A DNA stretch of 45,154 nucleotides from an uncultured bacterium (GTDB lineage Bacteria > Muiribacteriota > Ozemobacteria > Ozemobacterales > Ozemobacteraceae), in the NCBI GenBank assembly GCA_900317935.1, contig ONIU01000014.1, forward strand, positions 1 through 45,154. The letters are read 5' to 3'. Below are positions 7,778 through 16,956 of this stretch, in pieces. The position numbers and the translations under genes were made by a program. The notes under the pieces were generated by a model. It did no database searches and had not been told where the DNA came from. It saw only the letters and a list, made by a program, of their open reading frames with translations. Numbering within the stretch: the first letter of the stretch is position 1; each line of letters starts with the position of its first letter.

Positions 7778-10102
7778 ATGAAAAAATTACGAAAAAAACA
7801 TACTGTTTTACTATTAATAATATTAATCCTTTCCTGCTTATTACTGATTGTTGTCGATGAAGCCTTTGCACGCGCCGGTGGTGGCGGAGGTGGCGGAAGT
7901 AGAAGCAGTAGCAGTCATAGTAGCAGTAGCAGTCGTAGTCATAGTAGTCATAGTAGCTATAGCAGTTCCAGAAGTTCTAGCAGTTCAAGCAAAATTGAAG
8001 GTAATCTTGATACAGATATTATAAATCTCTTTATTAGTTGTAAAAAAAATCATGGTTTTTTTGTAGCTTTACTGATTTTTTCCCCATTACTGATTTTTCA
8101 TTTAATAACTTGTTGGGCTTTATGTTTTTATTTTCAAGAAGACAAATTAAATAATAAAATAATACTTATACTTTTAACCATTTTTGGTAGTTTCTTTTAT
8201 GTTTCGTTAGTCTTAACAATTGTGATTATTCTTTTTAGTAGTATTTTCTTTATTCATTTCATAGGTTTAAGAATAAAATACGGCCATTTTATTAATATTT
8301 ATGAACAAAAAGAATATGAAATGAAAAATATTTATCATTTAAAAGAAAACTCTAACTTAAAAATATCCAAAGAGACTCCTTCAAAAGAAGAATCTGCTTT
8401 AATGCAAATAAAAAAGAACAATCCAGCCTTTTCATTAGATAGTTTTAAAACCAGAATAAAAAATGCTTTCCGAATAATTCAAGATTCCTGGATGAATCGA
8501 GATTTATCAGATGCGGAAATGTTCTTAGCAGATGGAACTTACGAACAGTTTCAGATACAGATTAACGGGATGATTGAAGACAATAACGTAGATATAATGA
8601 AAGATCTGAAAATATTAAACACCTGTGCAATAAAAGCTGAAAGCACCAATGACTATGATTCAATATATGTGACAATTCAGGCTAAGGCAATAAATTACCT
8701 GATGAATCAAAAAACAGGGGCAATCATTATAGGAAGTAAAACTGAACCTGAAAGATTTGCTGAAGTATGGTGTTTCATGCGAAGAAAGGGAACAAAGGAG
8801 TTAAACAGCAAAGGCCTAATAGAAGGATATTGTCCTAATTGTGGATCTCACATAGAAGGTGCAAGATTAATACAATGTCCATCATGCAGTGCTTTATTAA
8901 AATCAGGACAACACGACTGGATTCTTGCAGGTATTTATCAGTTATCAGAATGGAGAGATACTCATAATTCTTATATACCTGGTTTAAAGAACTTATATAA
9001 ATATGATCCAGCATTTAACATACAGAATATAGAAGATAAGCTTTCTGCAATTTTCTGGCGTATGATAGAAGCTATTAGAACAAGAAAAGCTGATCCTATT
9101 CTTAAAATTTCATCAGATAAATTTGCTCAAGATTTTATAGACGCATCATGTAAACATCAGATAATATCGAATTACTTCAGAGCAGGAATAGATTCTATTG
9201 AAATAAAAGGTATTTTCGAAGAAGAAGGTAAACACGTATTATTAGGACAAGTTGTATGGAATAGTTGTCCTAATAATGATTTAACAAAAACAATACATAA
9301 AAAATCCTTATTTATTTTAAAAAGAAGTATAAATACTAAAACAGATATAAAGAAATGTTTCTGTAGTTCACACTGTATAAATTGCGGAGCAGCAGAAACT
9401 TTCAACAGCAGCAATTACTGTGAATACTGCAATACTGCTGTTAATGATGATACAAAAGACTGGATTCTTACTGATATTGTTAATCTTTTTTCAAAATTAG
9501 CAGAACAGTATTTGAAACAATCCCGACTTTACGATAAAGAAGAAGTTTTAATTAATCAGGAAAAGAAACAAACAGACGGGAATAAAATCAATACAGAAAC
9601 CGCAAATAACACTGATTCTACAGAAAAAAATAGTGATGATTCTACAAAAGAAGAATATAGTGACGATTCTTTTGATAACAGTTATTGGAGTTTGTTAGGG
9701 AAATACTCTGTCAAAGATCTTCTCAGAATGTGTATAGCAGTAATGCTTGCTGATGGCAAAATAGATGAAAATGAATTAAAAATCATTCGGAAAATCTGTG
9801 AAATAGGATATATACCGGAACAAATCCTTCAAATGAATATAAGAGAAATGCAAAGCGTTGATAACCATATTGACTATGTTTTAAACACATCTGCAATAGA
9901 ATTGGACAAAGATTTGCTTAATTTATTAATTAAAATAGCCATTTCTGATGGAGACTTAGCAAAAACTGAAGCTAATCTCATAATTAAGCTTGCAGAAAAA
10001 ATGCAAATCTCTAAAAATGAAACTATAAATGCTATAAACAGTATTTATGAGAAAAAATGGAAAAAGAAATTAGACCAGTCTATTTTTTCCCAAATGTCTT
10101 GA
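7778..10102 (+). CDS. Tim44-like / zinc-ribbon / TerB multidomain membrane protein
   Basis: The 774-residue protein starts with a hydrophobic segment (about 9-30). A Gly7 run and a long Ser/Arg/His-rich stretch (34-72) follow, as in bacterial Tim44-like proteins. Two membrane segments lie at about 93-119 and 127-165. A Tim44-like domain (about 213-340) is followed by a zinc ribbon (Cys352, 355, 367, 370). A second Tim44-like region and a second zinc ribbon (CINCG...CEYC, near 535-560) follow, so the unit looks internally duplicated, each time followed by DWIL. An acidic linker leads to a TerB-like helical domain (about 645-770, with MLADGKIDENEL and AISDGDLAKTEANL). The function of such bacterial proteins is unknown; a membrane-associated stress role is only an inference. 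Its 3' end overlaps the convergent DUF2325 gene by 23 bases. Confidence 0.85.
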   Translation: MKKLRKKHTVLLLIILILSCLLLIVVDEAFARAGGGGGGGSRSSSSHSSSSSRSHSSHSSYSSSRSSSSSSKIEGNLDTDIINLFISCKKNHGFFVALLIFSPLLIFHLITCWALCFYFQEDKLNNKIILILLTIFGSFFYVSLVLTIVIILFSSIFFIHFIGLRIKYGHFINIYEQKEYEMKNIYHLKENSNLKISKETPSKEESALMQIKKNNPAFSLDSFKTRIKNAFRIIQDSWMNRDLSDAEMFLADGTYEQFQIQINGMIEDNNVDIMKDLKILNTCAIKAESTNDYDSIYVTIQAKAINYLMNQKTGAIIIGSKTEPERFAEVWCFMRRKGTKELNSKGLIEGYCPNCGSHIEGARLIQCPSCSALLKSGQHDWILAGIYQLSEWRDTHNSYIPGLKNLYKYDPAFNIQNIEDKLSAIFWRMIEAIRTRKADPILKISSDKFAQDFIDASCKHQIISNYFRAGIDSIEIKGIFEEEGKHVLLGQVVWNSCPNNDLTKTIHKKSLFILKRSINTKTDIKKCFCSSHCINCGAAETFNSSNYCEYCNTAVNDDTKDWILTDIVNLFSKLAEQYLKQSRLYDKEEVLINQEKKQTDGNKINTETANNTDSTEKNSDDSTKEEYSDDSFDNSYWSLLGKYSVKDLLRMCIAVMLADGKIDENELKIIRKICEIGYIPEQILQMNIREMQSVDNHIDYVLNTSAIELDKDLLNLLIKIAISDGDLAKTEANLIIKLAEKMQISKNETINAINSIYEKKWKKKLDQSIFSQMS

Positions 10103-11732
10103 GTATTTCTGTCCTTAGTGTACCAGCACCAGAATTGTGAATCAGGAACAAATGCTGATTCTTGTTTATGCAGGCCCTTACCTGGAAAAGGTATAGATGG
10201 CCGGCATAACTAGTCATAACAACAGCCACATCACATCTTCCTACTATTTCGTTAGTTCTGGCCTGGCTTATGGTATGGAAACCTTCATACCATTCATAAT
10301 CAGATTCTTCAACACCAGCCTCCTTCAAAGTTGGCCAATATTGTTCACGGCTGCCACCGCCAAAAATAACTATTCTCTTACCCTTCATCAAACCTTCAAC
10401 AGAATTTGCATTTTCGTCAGGAAGAGCATTTAATTGTCTTAGTTTTGAGGTTAATTCCTGATTTTCGTTGTCTAATTTTCGGAATTCTGTTCTTAATAAA
10501 GCATCTTCTTCCAGTGTTTCTTTGAGTTCTTTATTGGCAGCATTAACTTTCGCTTCAGCAGCAGAAAGCTGTTTTCTGACTTCTGCCGGATCAAGCTTCG
10601 AAAGCTTAGCCTTGACTTCTTCGTTTTCTATTTTTACAGCTCTGGTTTCAGCTTTGGCTTCATCTCTTTCGATGATAAGCTTGTTAATCTGTTCTTTAAG
10701 CTTATCTGCTTCAGAACGCATTTCACCTATCTTTTCCTGCAATTCTTCTTTTGTTAATTCAAAATCCTTCAGGGAAATACTAGGTCTGGTCTGGTTAAAA
10801 TGCTTCAAAACAAAGTGGTGATGAGTATAGACTTCCAGTATATCTTTTAAATAGTCTTCGTAAGCTTCCTGTTTATCTTCATTGGGAGGGAACTCAGTCT
10901 GAACATCTTTGATAAGAAGCTTCAAAAGCTTCTTCCCATCTCGGTAAGCCTTGTCAACATCTTCGTAAAAAGTAGGTCTTACAAGATTGAGGTTTCTTGT
11001 TTTATTGAAAATTTCATCAAGATATTTGAAATTATCAGCATCTAGAAGCTTCCAGAATCTAATTACATCAGCCGGCTTTATTTCATAGCGAAGCTCACCC
11101 AGAATCTTATCTAAAGCTTCTTTTCTGCCTTCTTCATCTTCAGGAACAGCATAATCCTCATTTTTACAAATAATATCAATTTGTTTTACAAGCTTCTTAA
11201 ATGCCTGAAACTCATCGCTATCCAAAAACAAAGCAGCCAGAAAACTTTTTCTTTTCAGAAAATGTCTTGAAAATACTCGTTTTTCGCCGCCAATTTCAAC
11301 ATCATATTTTGAGCTTATCTTGCCGCCAACGTTATATTTTTTCTTTTTCTTAGCAGCTTCTTCTAGAGCTTCTGCTTCACGGGCCTTACGTATCTTGGCA
11401 AGCTTTTCTTCGATCATTTCACTGACAAGACGTGCTTGAACAGGGCCGCTCAGCATAATATCAAGCAGGTCACCAATAAACAGAGCAAATGCACGACCAT
11501 TGGCATCGTAGGCTTCGGCAAATCTCTTATGTATATTCCAAAATCTGTTTTCTTCTTCATCTACCTTGGTTTCAGACTTGGTTTCTTTTTTCTTTACCAA
11601 ATCACCAGCTAGCTGGGTAAGCATATTCTTACCCTTTTTTGAAGATGGAGAAAAACCAGCCAGCTTTTCTAATTCATCTAAGTCCTTTTTCTGACTTCTG
11701 GAAAGGTTAAGACCGTCTAGTGGATTTAACAT
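10080..11732 (-). CDS. Coiled-coil protein with C-terminal DUF2325 domain
   Basis: The 550-residue cytoplasmic protein has no signal peptide. The N-terminal half is helical and Lys/Glu-rich. Residues about 325-435 are a long coiled coil (EKIGEMRSEADKLKEQIN onward). The last 100 residues match DUF2325: KRIVIFGGGSREQYWPTL, then YEWYEGFHTISQA, a CDVAVVMTSYAGH segment and FLIHNSGAGTL. DUF2325 looks like a small Rossmann-type module, but its ligand is not established. It is the last gene of a likely operon behind the FHA-GAF-GGDEF gene (37-base gap), which suggests a shared signalling pathway. Its 3' end overlaps the Tim44-like gene. Confidence 0.8.
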   Translation of the reverse strand: MLNPLDGLNLSRSQKKDLDELEKLAGFSPSSKKGKNMLTQLAGDLVKKKETKSETKVDEEENRFWNIHKRFAEAYDANGRAFALFIGDLLDIMLSGPVQARLVSEMIEEKLAKIRKAREAEALEEAAKKKKKYNVGGKISSKYDVEIGGEKRVFSRHFLKRKSFLAALFLDSDEFQAFKKLVKQIDIICKNEDYAVPEDEEGRKEALDKILGELRYEIKPADVIRFWKLLDADNFKYLDEIFNKTRNLNLVRPTFYEDVDKAYRDGKKLLKLLIKDVQTEFPPNEDKQEAYEDYLKDILEVYTHHHFVLKHFNQTRPSISLKDFELTKEELQEKIGEMRSEADKLKEQINKLIIERDEAKAETRAVKIENEEVKAKLSKLDPAEVRKQLSAAEAKVNAANKELKETLEEDALLRTEFRKLDNENQELTSKLRQLNALPDENANSVEGLMKGKRIVIFGGGSREQYWPTLKEAGVEESDYEWYEGFHTISQARTNEIVGRCDVAVVMTSYAGHLYLFQVRACINKNQHLFLIHNSGAGTLRTEILKTFGKK

Positions 11733-11769
11733 AAGTGTGACTTCCTGATTTTATTAGTATTTGTTATAT

Positions 11770-13212
11770 TTATGCTATCTGATTGCCGCCGCGTTTGCGA
11801 GCAAGCTTAAGAGCTTTTTCTGCCATTTTCAGTAAATCGCTAGGTTTGGTTGTTACACCTGAACTACTAGCCAAACCAAAACTGCCTGTCAACATTATTG
11901 TCTGATTCCCAGCTCTAACTTTTGTCTGACTGAGAGAAGACTTCAATTTATTGGCAGCTACTAAGGCACCGGTATAGGGAGTTTCTGGAAGAAGCATAGC
12001 AAAACTGTCAGAACCGAATCTGGCAACCAAATCATGTATTCTTGTTGCAGAATTAAATATTTTTCCAACTTCCTTCAAAATACGATTGCCGGTGTTTTCG
12101 CCATAAGTTTCGTTTACAGCCGAAAAATGGTCTAAATCCATCAATATTAAAGAAATATCTTTTCTGTATCTTTGAGCTCTGCAAAATTCTTCTGTAAGTC
12201 TTCTCAGGAAAAGATTTTCGTTAGCTATTCCTGTTACCTGATCTGTAGTTGCGTCATGATACATTTTTGTTCTATTTATCGCAACTGAAGCTTGAGATGC
12301 AAATATTTTGAGCATCTGATCGGTGCGCGATGTCATTATATTGCCTGAATGCTTTGTATCCACGTAAAGCACACCTATAGTGTTCGTCATTTCTTTTAAA
12401 GGTACAATAGCAACAGATAGAATTCCTACTTCTTCCGGGCCTTTCATTTTAGAATTCGGATTTCTAAAATTATGGGAAGGACCTATCAGTGATTCACCAG
12501 TATCGAAGCATTTGCTAACGAGAAATGAAGTTGCCTGCATATCTTCTGTTATTTCTTTGTTATCGAAATTAACCATAGATACGGTTTCAAGTCTTCCAAG
12601 TTCTTCATTAAACAGCATCATTACTGCACGTTCACCGCCAGTAACATTTATAGCCATTTCCAAGGTAAACTCAAGAAGTCTAGGGAAACTTGAGATAGTA
12701 TTTAAAGCATAACTTACTTCTAATACTGCAGAAAGTTCTTTGATACGAGTGACCATCTCACCTTCGGTAGCAGATAAAGCAGGATAATATTGTCGCGGAA
12801 GCTTAGAGCGTATAGTAGCAAAGCTCTTTCGAACAAAACTTTCGTTGCTGTTTAAGAAAAACGGGAAAAACCTGTCGCTGTCAGGGCTAATTGAAGCTTC
12901 ATTGCCTTCAAGCTGAAGAGAGACGAAAACATCGTCAGACATTTCTATAAAGCAGCCCGGATTGATTGTAGCTATAAAACCAGGCTGAATCTTTTCACCA
13001 TTAACTATGGTTCCATAAGGGCTTTGCAAATCCTGCAACGTAAGATAGCCGTCTGAATTGTAACGAAGCTGAATCTGGCGGCGGGAAACCCCCATCTTGT
13101 TCAACTGAATGTCACAGTCATTTCCACTGCCAATAACAACGCCATCACCGTGCAAACTTGGGCTTCCTTCGTAGAGAATCTGCCCGTTTTTATCTGTAAT
13201 CAATATTTTCAT
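11770..13212 (-). CDS. FHA-GAF-GGDEF signalling protein with a degenerate GGDEF motif
   Basis: Three domains are visible in the 480 residues. An FHA domain (about 1-100) has the phosphothreonine-binding signature VIGSGNDCDIQL, SRRQ at 43-46 and YGTIVNG at 66-72. A GAF domain spans about 165-315 (IVPLKEMTNTIGVLYVD). A GGDEF domain spans about 320-480. Metal-binding DLDHF (359-363) and the NETYGENTGNRIL segment are kept, but the active-site loop reads GSDSF (400-404) instead of GG(D/E)EF. So diguanylate cyclase activity is doubtful; a GTP- or c-di-GMP-sensing role is possible. FHA points to a Ser/Thr kinase partner not seen here. The start overlaps the preceding zinc-ribbon gene by 4 bases, so translation is coupled. 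Confidence 0.93.
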   Translation of the reverse strand: MKILITDKNGQILYEGSPSLHGDGVVIGSGNDCDIQLNKMGVSRRQIQLRYNSDGYLTLQDLQSPYGTIVNGEKIQPGFIATINPGCFIEMSDDVFVSLQLEGNEASISPDSDRFFPFFLNSNESFVRKSFATIRSKLPRQYYPALSATEGEMVTRIKELSAVLEVSYALNTISSFPRLLEFTLEMAINVTGGERAVMMLFNEELGRLETVSMVNFDNKEITEDMQATSFLVSKCFDTGESLIGPSHNFRNPNSKMKGPEEVGILSVAIVPLKEMTNTIGVLYVDTKHSGNIMTSRTDQMLKIFASQASVAINRTKMYHDATTDQVTGIANENLFLRRLTEEFCRAQRYRKDISLILMDLDHFSAVNETYGENTGNRILKEVGKIFNSATRIHDLVARFGSDSFAMLLPETPYTGALVAANKLKSSLSQTKVRAGNQTIMLTGSFGLASSSGVTTKPSDLLKMAEKALKLARKRGGNQIA

Positions 13213-13589
13213 TTCTTAACCCTATAACCGCATTTACAAACTTTTTTTGCCCCTAATACACGACCGCATTCAGGACAATACTTACTGACATGGCTTGCAA
13301 TCTTCTTTTCTGCGGCTTGTAGTTTACGTTTTTCTTCTAATTTTTTGGCTAATTCAAGGAAAGCCAAGCTTTCACTTTCGCTTGCTGCCGGCTTTTTAGC
13401 AACCCCGCTAATCATTTCTTCATATTTTTCAGAATAATCGGGGTTTTCTTCTAAATAAGCTTCAAAGGCTTTTTGCGGATCTTTATGCTTTTTGTACAAA
13501 TGCTCATAAGAGTATATTGGCTCTTCTTCAAGCTTTTCTTCACATATTGCTATAAATTTTTCTTCCCAAATATCATAAGGGTCCTGCAT
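13209..13589 (-). CDS. Small protein with C-terminal zinc ribbon
   Basis: The 126-residue protein is acidic and helical (EEPIYSYEHLYKKHKDPQKAF, then DYSEKYEEMI). It ends with a compact zinc ribbon, CPECGRVLGAKKVCKCG, whose four cysteines are CxxC and CxC. I know no named family. GGTG upstream of the ATG at 13589 is a plausible ribosome site. It is first in the operon with the FHA-GAF-GGDEF gene (4-base overlap) and the DUF2325 gene, so it may be an adaptor in that pathway. Confidence 0.75.
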   Translation of the reverse strand: MQDPYDIWEEKFIAICEEKLEEEPIYSYEHLYKKHKDPQKAFEAYLEENPDYSEKYEEMISGVAKKPAASESESLAFLELAKKLEEKRKLQAAEKKIASHVSKYCPECGRVLGAKKVCKCGYRVKK

Positions 13590-13674
13590 TTAATGTCACC
13601 TGCCTTTGCCATTAATGAGGATTATACCCTAATAATTAAGAATTAGCAATTAGGAGTTAGGAATTAGTGATTAA

Positions 13675-13703
13675 TTGACAGTTATAGAATATTTATGTAC
13701 AAT
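13675..13703 (+). promoter_or_regulatory. Predicted promoter of the clostripain-family gene
   Basis: TTGACA (13675-13680), a 17-base spacer and TACAAT (13698-13703) give a near-consensus sigma-70-type promoter about 48 bases before the start codon. A TTAGGAATTAG-type microrepeat lies just upstream at about 13638-13670. Confidence 0.8.
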
Positions 13704-13750
13704 TGAAGAATCATGTCTTGATAATCTTAATAAACTCATAAGGAGACCAA

Positions 13751-15178
13751 ATGAAAAAGACTTCTATATTAGCTGTAGCAGCTCTGATAGTCGGTTTATG
13801 CTCCTCATCTTACGCAGCATCTAATGCTCAGAAAAAAATAAAAAAGAATGCTGAAAAAGAATGGACTTTAGCAGTTTTTCTAAATGCAGACAACAATCTT
13901 GACAGATTTGGTGTTGCAGACCAGGAAGAAATGAGCAAAGTCGGTTCCAGCGATTTTCTTAATATAGTTTCCTTGATTGACCGAGAAGATGGTCCTGCTT
14001 CTATTAACTACATAGAAAAAGATAAAATCACAAAACTCAAAGACATGGGCGAACTCGACATGGGCGATTATAAAGAATTCGTTAAATTTGTTAAGTTCGT
14101 AAAAGAAAACTACCCGGCAAAACATTACTGTATCTCTTTCTGGAATCATGGTTCTGGTTGGAAAGACAAAAACGATACTGCCTCTGTTCTAAAAGGTATT
14201 TCCTATGACGATTCAAGCCACAACCATATTTCAACTAACGATTTAACAGTGGCTTTAACAGAAGCCAATAAGATTCTCGGCAAAAAAATCGATATGCTTT
14301 GCTTTGATGCCTGCTTAATGCAAATGGTTGAAGTCGCATATGCAGCAAAAGATCACGTTGATTTCATGGTAGGCTCAGAAGAAACTGAACCTGGCAAAGG
14401 CGCTCCTTATGATGATATTCTTAAAACCTTGAAAAAAGGCATGAGTCCAAAAGAATTTGCAATTAACTGGGTAAATGCTTACGGTGATTCATACAACGGC
14501 GGTAGCCAGGGAAAAGCCAAATCAACCCAGTCTGCACTTGAAATGAGCAAGTTGCCTCAGTTTATTGATGCAATCAATGGTTTTGCAAAAGTCGGCATGT
14601 CAAAAGACTATTCAAGATTCTTCAGACAAATGAATGTCTATACTCAGAAATATGCTTATCCTGACAACATGGATCTACTGCACTTTGTTGAATTAATGAC
14701 TGAACCAACAGGTCTCAACAGTCTTGAAGAACTAAAGAAACAGAATGTTGATGAAGCATTAAAAACAGCCATCAAGAAACTTCAGGCCGCCGGCAAGCAA
14801 TTGATTATAGCCAACAGATTCACAACTCCAGAAGCTCAGGAATCAAAAGGCATAGCAATATTCTTCCCGACTTCCTATTACTGCCCATGGCTTTATCAAG
14901 ACCTTGCTTTCGCAAAAGATACTCTATGGGATGATATGCTTGAAGCTCAGGGCGGATATGCTGTAATGAACAGAATATCTGATGACGTTAAAAAAGGTGA
15001 TTTGGAATCTCTTGCCAAGTTAGTAAAAGATGCCAAGAAAAATCCCAAGAATAAGGTTTACCGCAAAGTTCTTGTTCAACTCAACTATATTGCTGATACA
15101 GAACGTGCTGTTCCAGCCAAATCTAAAGCTGAATTTGAAAATCTTCGCAATGGGTTGAAATCAGCTATAGCTAAGTAA
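13751..15178 (+). CDS. Secreted clostripain-family (C11) cysteine peptidase
   Basis: The 475-residue protein has a Sec signal peptide ending near SSSYAA (residue 23). It then shows the C11 peptidase core: WTLAVFLNADNNLD at the start, catalytic His133 in SFWNHGSGWK and catalytic Cys188 in LCFDACLMQMVE. C11 enzymes cleave after basic residues and are usually exported. The core is followed by a C-terminal helical region (about 400-475) ending in a Lys-rich tail. AAGGAG before the ATG and a strong promoter support the start. A terminator follows at once, so it is probably a single-gene unit. Its substrate is not visible from context. Confidence 0.95.
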   Translation: MKKTSILAVAALIVGLCSSSYAASNAQKKIKKNAEKEWTLAVFLNADNNLDRFGVADQEEMSKVGSSDFLNIVSLIDREDGPASINYIEKDKITKLKDMGELDMGDYKEFVKFVKFVKENYPAKHYCISFWNHGSGWKDKNDTASVLKGISYDDSSHNHISTNDLTVALTEANKILGKKIDMLCFDACLMQMVEVAYAAKDHVDFMVGSEETEPGKGAPYDDILKTLKKGMSPKEFAINWVNAYGDSYNGGSQGKAKSTQSALEMSKLPQFIDAINGFAKVGMSKDYSRFFRQMNVYTQKYAYPDNMDLLHFVELMTEPTGLNSLEELKKQNVDEALKTAIKKLQAAGKQLIIANRFTTPEAQESKGIAIFFPTSYYCPWLYQDLAFAKDTLWDDMLEAQGGYAVMNRISDDVKKGDLESLAKLVKDAKKNPKNKVYRKVLVQLNYIADTERAVPAKSKAEFENLRNGLKSAIAK

Positions 15179-15202
15179 GTTCTTATTGTAGTTATTGTTT
15201 AC

Positions 15203-15233
15203 ACAAAAAGCCTGATATAATCAGGCTTTTTGT
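15203..15233 (+). terminator. Rho-independent terminator between convergent genes
   Basis: ACAAAAAGCCTGA and TCAGGCTTTTTGT pair perfectly around TATAA, followed by more T. It ends the C11 peptidase gene and may also serve the convergent YkgJ-like gene. Confidence 0.9.
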
Positions 15234-15284
15234 TTTTATCTTTGGAATTCCACACCTATACCCCATCTCCTCATCTCTCAATTC

Positions 15285-15881
15285 TCAACTCTTATAAGCG
15301 GTGTGCATATAAATAATCTCACAGGCTTCTTTAATTGCCTGATTTATTGGCACCAGTTCATCGCCAAGATTCAAATCAAGCATAGATAATTTTCTATAAA
15401 AATCAGAAATTATTGGTGTTTTTCCACCAGAAGCAATCTTTTCACAAATAACTTTAATTCTATCAGGACAGTTTATTTTTAAACTATGACAGGCAGCAAA
15501 ACAGGATTTTCCATGTTTATCCTCAACAGATGCAAAACCAAATAAACGACAGATTAGCCCTCTTGTAGGGTAAACTTTGCAGCCCCATTTCCCATCTTCA
15601 AAAACAGAAAAAACACATTGAGGCTCTTTATGATTGGAAATCTTTTCAAAAACTTCTTCTAACTGTCCACTTTTATAAAAATGCCAGGCCAGTGGCAAAA
15701 ACTCTAATGGAGTAGCGTTAATATCTTTATATTTACAGCATTCAGCACAGTGTTCCAAACAATCTATGCCGTACCGGTTTTTAAATGCTTTGGTTGCTTT
15801 ATCAGCCTCAGCCTGAATCGTTTCAATCTTTTGAATCTTCTGATATAAATTTAGCATGATGCCGGATTTTACTCCTGACAT
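15285..15881 (-). CDS. YkgJ-family cysteine-cluster protein
   Basis: The 198-residue protein carries the YkgJ/UPF0153 cysteine pattern: CLEHCAECCK near the N-terminus, then CVFSVFEDGKWGCKVYPTRGLICRLFG and CFAACHSL. The family is predicted to bind a zinc ion or iron-sulfur cluster, but the reaction is unknown. A later Met (MLNLYQ, nine codons in) is an alternative start. It lies 53 bases downstream of the last pseudopilin gene of module copy B on the same strand, so it may be read through from that long unit, though this is not certain. Confidence 0.85.
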   Translation of the reverse strand: MSGVKSGIMLNLYQKIQKIETIQAEADKATKAFKNRYGIDCLEHCAECCKYKDINATPLEFLPLAWHFYKSGQLEEVFEKISNHKEPQCVFSVFEDGKWGCKVYPTRGLICRLFGFASVEDKHGKSCFAACHSLKINCPDRIKVICEKIASGGKTPIISDFYRKLSMLDLNLGDELVPINQAIKEACEIIYMHTAYKS

Positions 15882-15934
15882 TTTTTACATGCAAATATTT
15901 TTATGTAAATTTAATTTAAGTTAAGATGAATAAA

Positions 15935-16501
15935 TTATTGAACTGAGTTTCGGACAACAATAAGTCTTCTTAATGTAAAAGCCTCATTAGTTCCGCCTCT
16001 TGCAGAATCTTTAGACGAAACAGTCACTTCAACAAGCATTGTATCTTTGTAAGTTGGGTAGTTTTTGGAACCTGTGTTAAAAGTAAAACGCCTGAATTTT
16101 AAGTCTACTTTTTGCAATTTTGCTAAGATAGTTTTTTGAACCTTTCCGCCATCCATCTTTACTTCTCTACACACCCCAAGCCCATTGCTGTTCTTTAAAT
16201 AAGTTACAGTAGACGGTTTACCACTGCCTGAAGCTCCATAATAAAAATTCCATATGGCCGTATCAAAAAACTCATTTAAACCAGACTCTGGCTTAGAAAT
16301 AGATGTAGACCTCAATAAGTCATATTCTATCTGAGACATTATAATAGAAGCAGACTCCATGTTGACTTGATGCGCCAGACCTTTTGCAGAACCTTTCATC
16401 CCCGAACTGAAAATATTCATTATGCCGAGAATAAGCATGGAAGAAAGGACAACGACGACAACCACTTCAATTATAGTTACTGCTTTTCTTTTGAAAATCA
16501 T
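15935..16501 (-). CDS. GspJ-like minor pseudopilin, module copy B
   Basis: The 188-residue protein has a type IV prepilin N-terminus: short basic leader IFKRKA, cleavage before VTIIEVVVVVV with Glu at mature position 5, and a hydrophobic helix. The residue before the cut is Ala, not the usual Gly. The rest is beta-rich with one hydrophobic N-terminal helix, like GspJ/PilW-type minor pseudopilins. It is clearly paralogous to 21687-22241 (shared SQIEYDLLRST and NMESASI, matching C-terminal LRR/MKK-V-VVRN). It follows the GspI-like gene with a 4-base overlap. The expected location is the inner membrane, then the tip of a pilus-like fibre. Confidence 0.88.
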   Translation of the reverse strand: MIFKRKAVTIIEVVVVVVLSSMLILGIMNIFSSGMKGSAKGLAHQVNMESASIIMSQIEYDLLRSTSISKPESGLNEFFDTAIWNFYYGASGSGKPSTVTYLKNSNGLGVCREVKMDGGKVQKTILAKLQKVDLKFRRFTFNTGSKNYPTYKDTMLVEVTVSSKDSARGGTNEAFTLRRLIVVRNSVQ

Positions 16502-16956
16502 TTTTCAGTCACCAGCCCCGACATAACCAAATCTCTTTTCTTCTTTTCCCCAACCTGCTGCCACTCGATCTTCACGCTTACAATTTTATATTTATAAGGC
16601 CTGTCACTTGTGTCGGGATAATCTTTAATACTGACAATTCTTTTAAAATTATCTTCTGTTTTATCAATATTAACACTGCTTCCATCTTTCAAATCAATAT
16701 TAAGTTCATTAACAACTTTTTCATTAACTTCAGCAATTTTTTCATTGTCAAAGGGTACAACATTGCAATAAGCAATATAGTTTGAAGCATATTGCTGAGC
16801 CAATATTTCATTTCTGTTGCGAATAGTTCCTGAACTTCCTCTAGTCATCAAAGTAAAAACAGGTATCAGGAAAACTGTTAAAATAGCGACTACGACGCAT
16901 ATTTCAACAATAGAAAAGCCTTTTAATCTGTTTTTTATTCTTTTTCTAATCATCAA
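16498..16956 (-). CDS. GspI-like minor pseudopilin, module copy B
   Basis: The 152-residue protein has a basic leader ending in LKG, then FSIVEICVVVAIL, a canonical prepilin peptidase site with Gly at -1 and Glu at +5. The remainder is a short alpha/beta pseudopilin head (GTIRNRNEILAQQY, YKYKIVSVKIEW). It is paralogous to 22238-22675 (shared GTIRN-EILAQ, I-IKD-SDD/TSDRPYKYK). It overlaps both neighbours by 4 bases, so the K-, I- and J-like genes are translationally coupled. This gene order matches the GspIJK tip trio of type II secretion, although assignment to I rather than V/W types is inferred from size and order. Confidence 0.87.
   Translation of the reverse strand: MMIRKRIKNRLKGFSIVEICVVVAILTVFLIPVFTLMTRGSSGTIRNRNEILAQQYASNYIAYCNVVPFDNEKIAEVNEKVVNELNIDLKDGSSVNIDKTEDNFKRIVSIKDYPDTSDRPYKYKIVSVKIEWQQVGEKKKRDLVMSGLVTEK

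Noticed and set aside
7778..10102. Tellurite-resistance gene because of the TerB domain
   Set aside because: TerB-like domains occur in many unrelated proteins, and no other ter genes are present.
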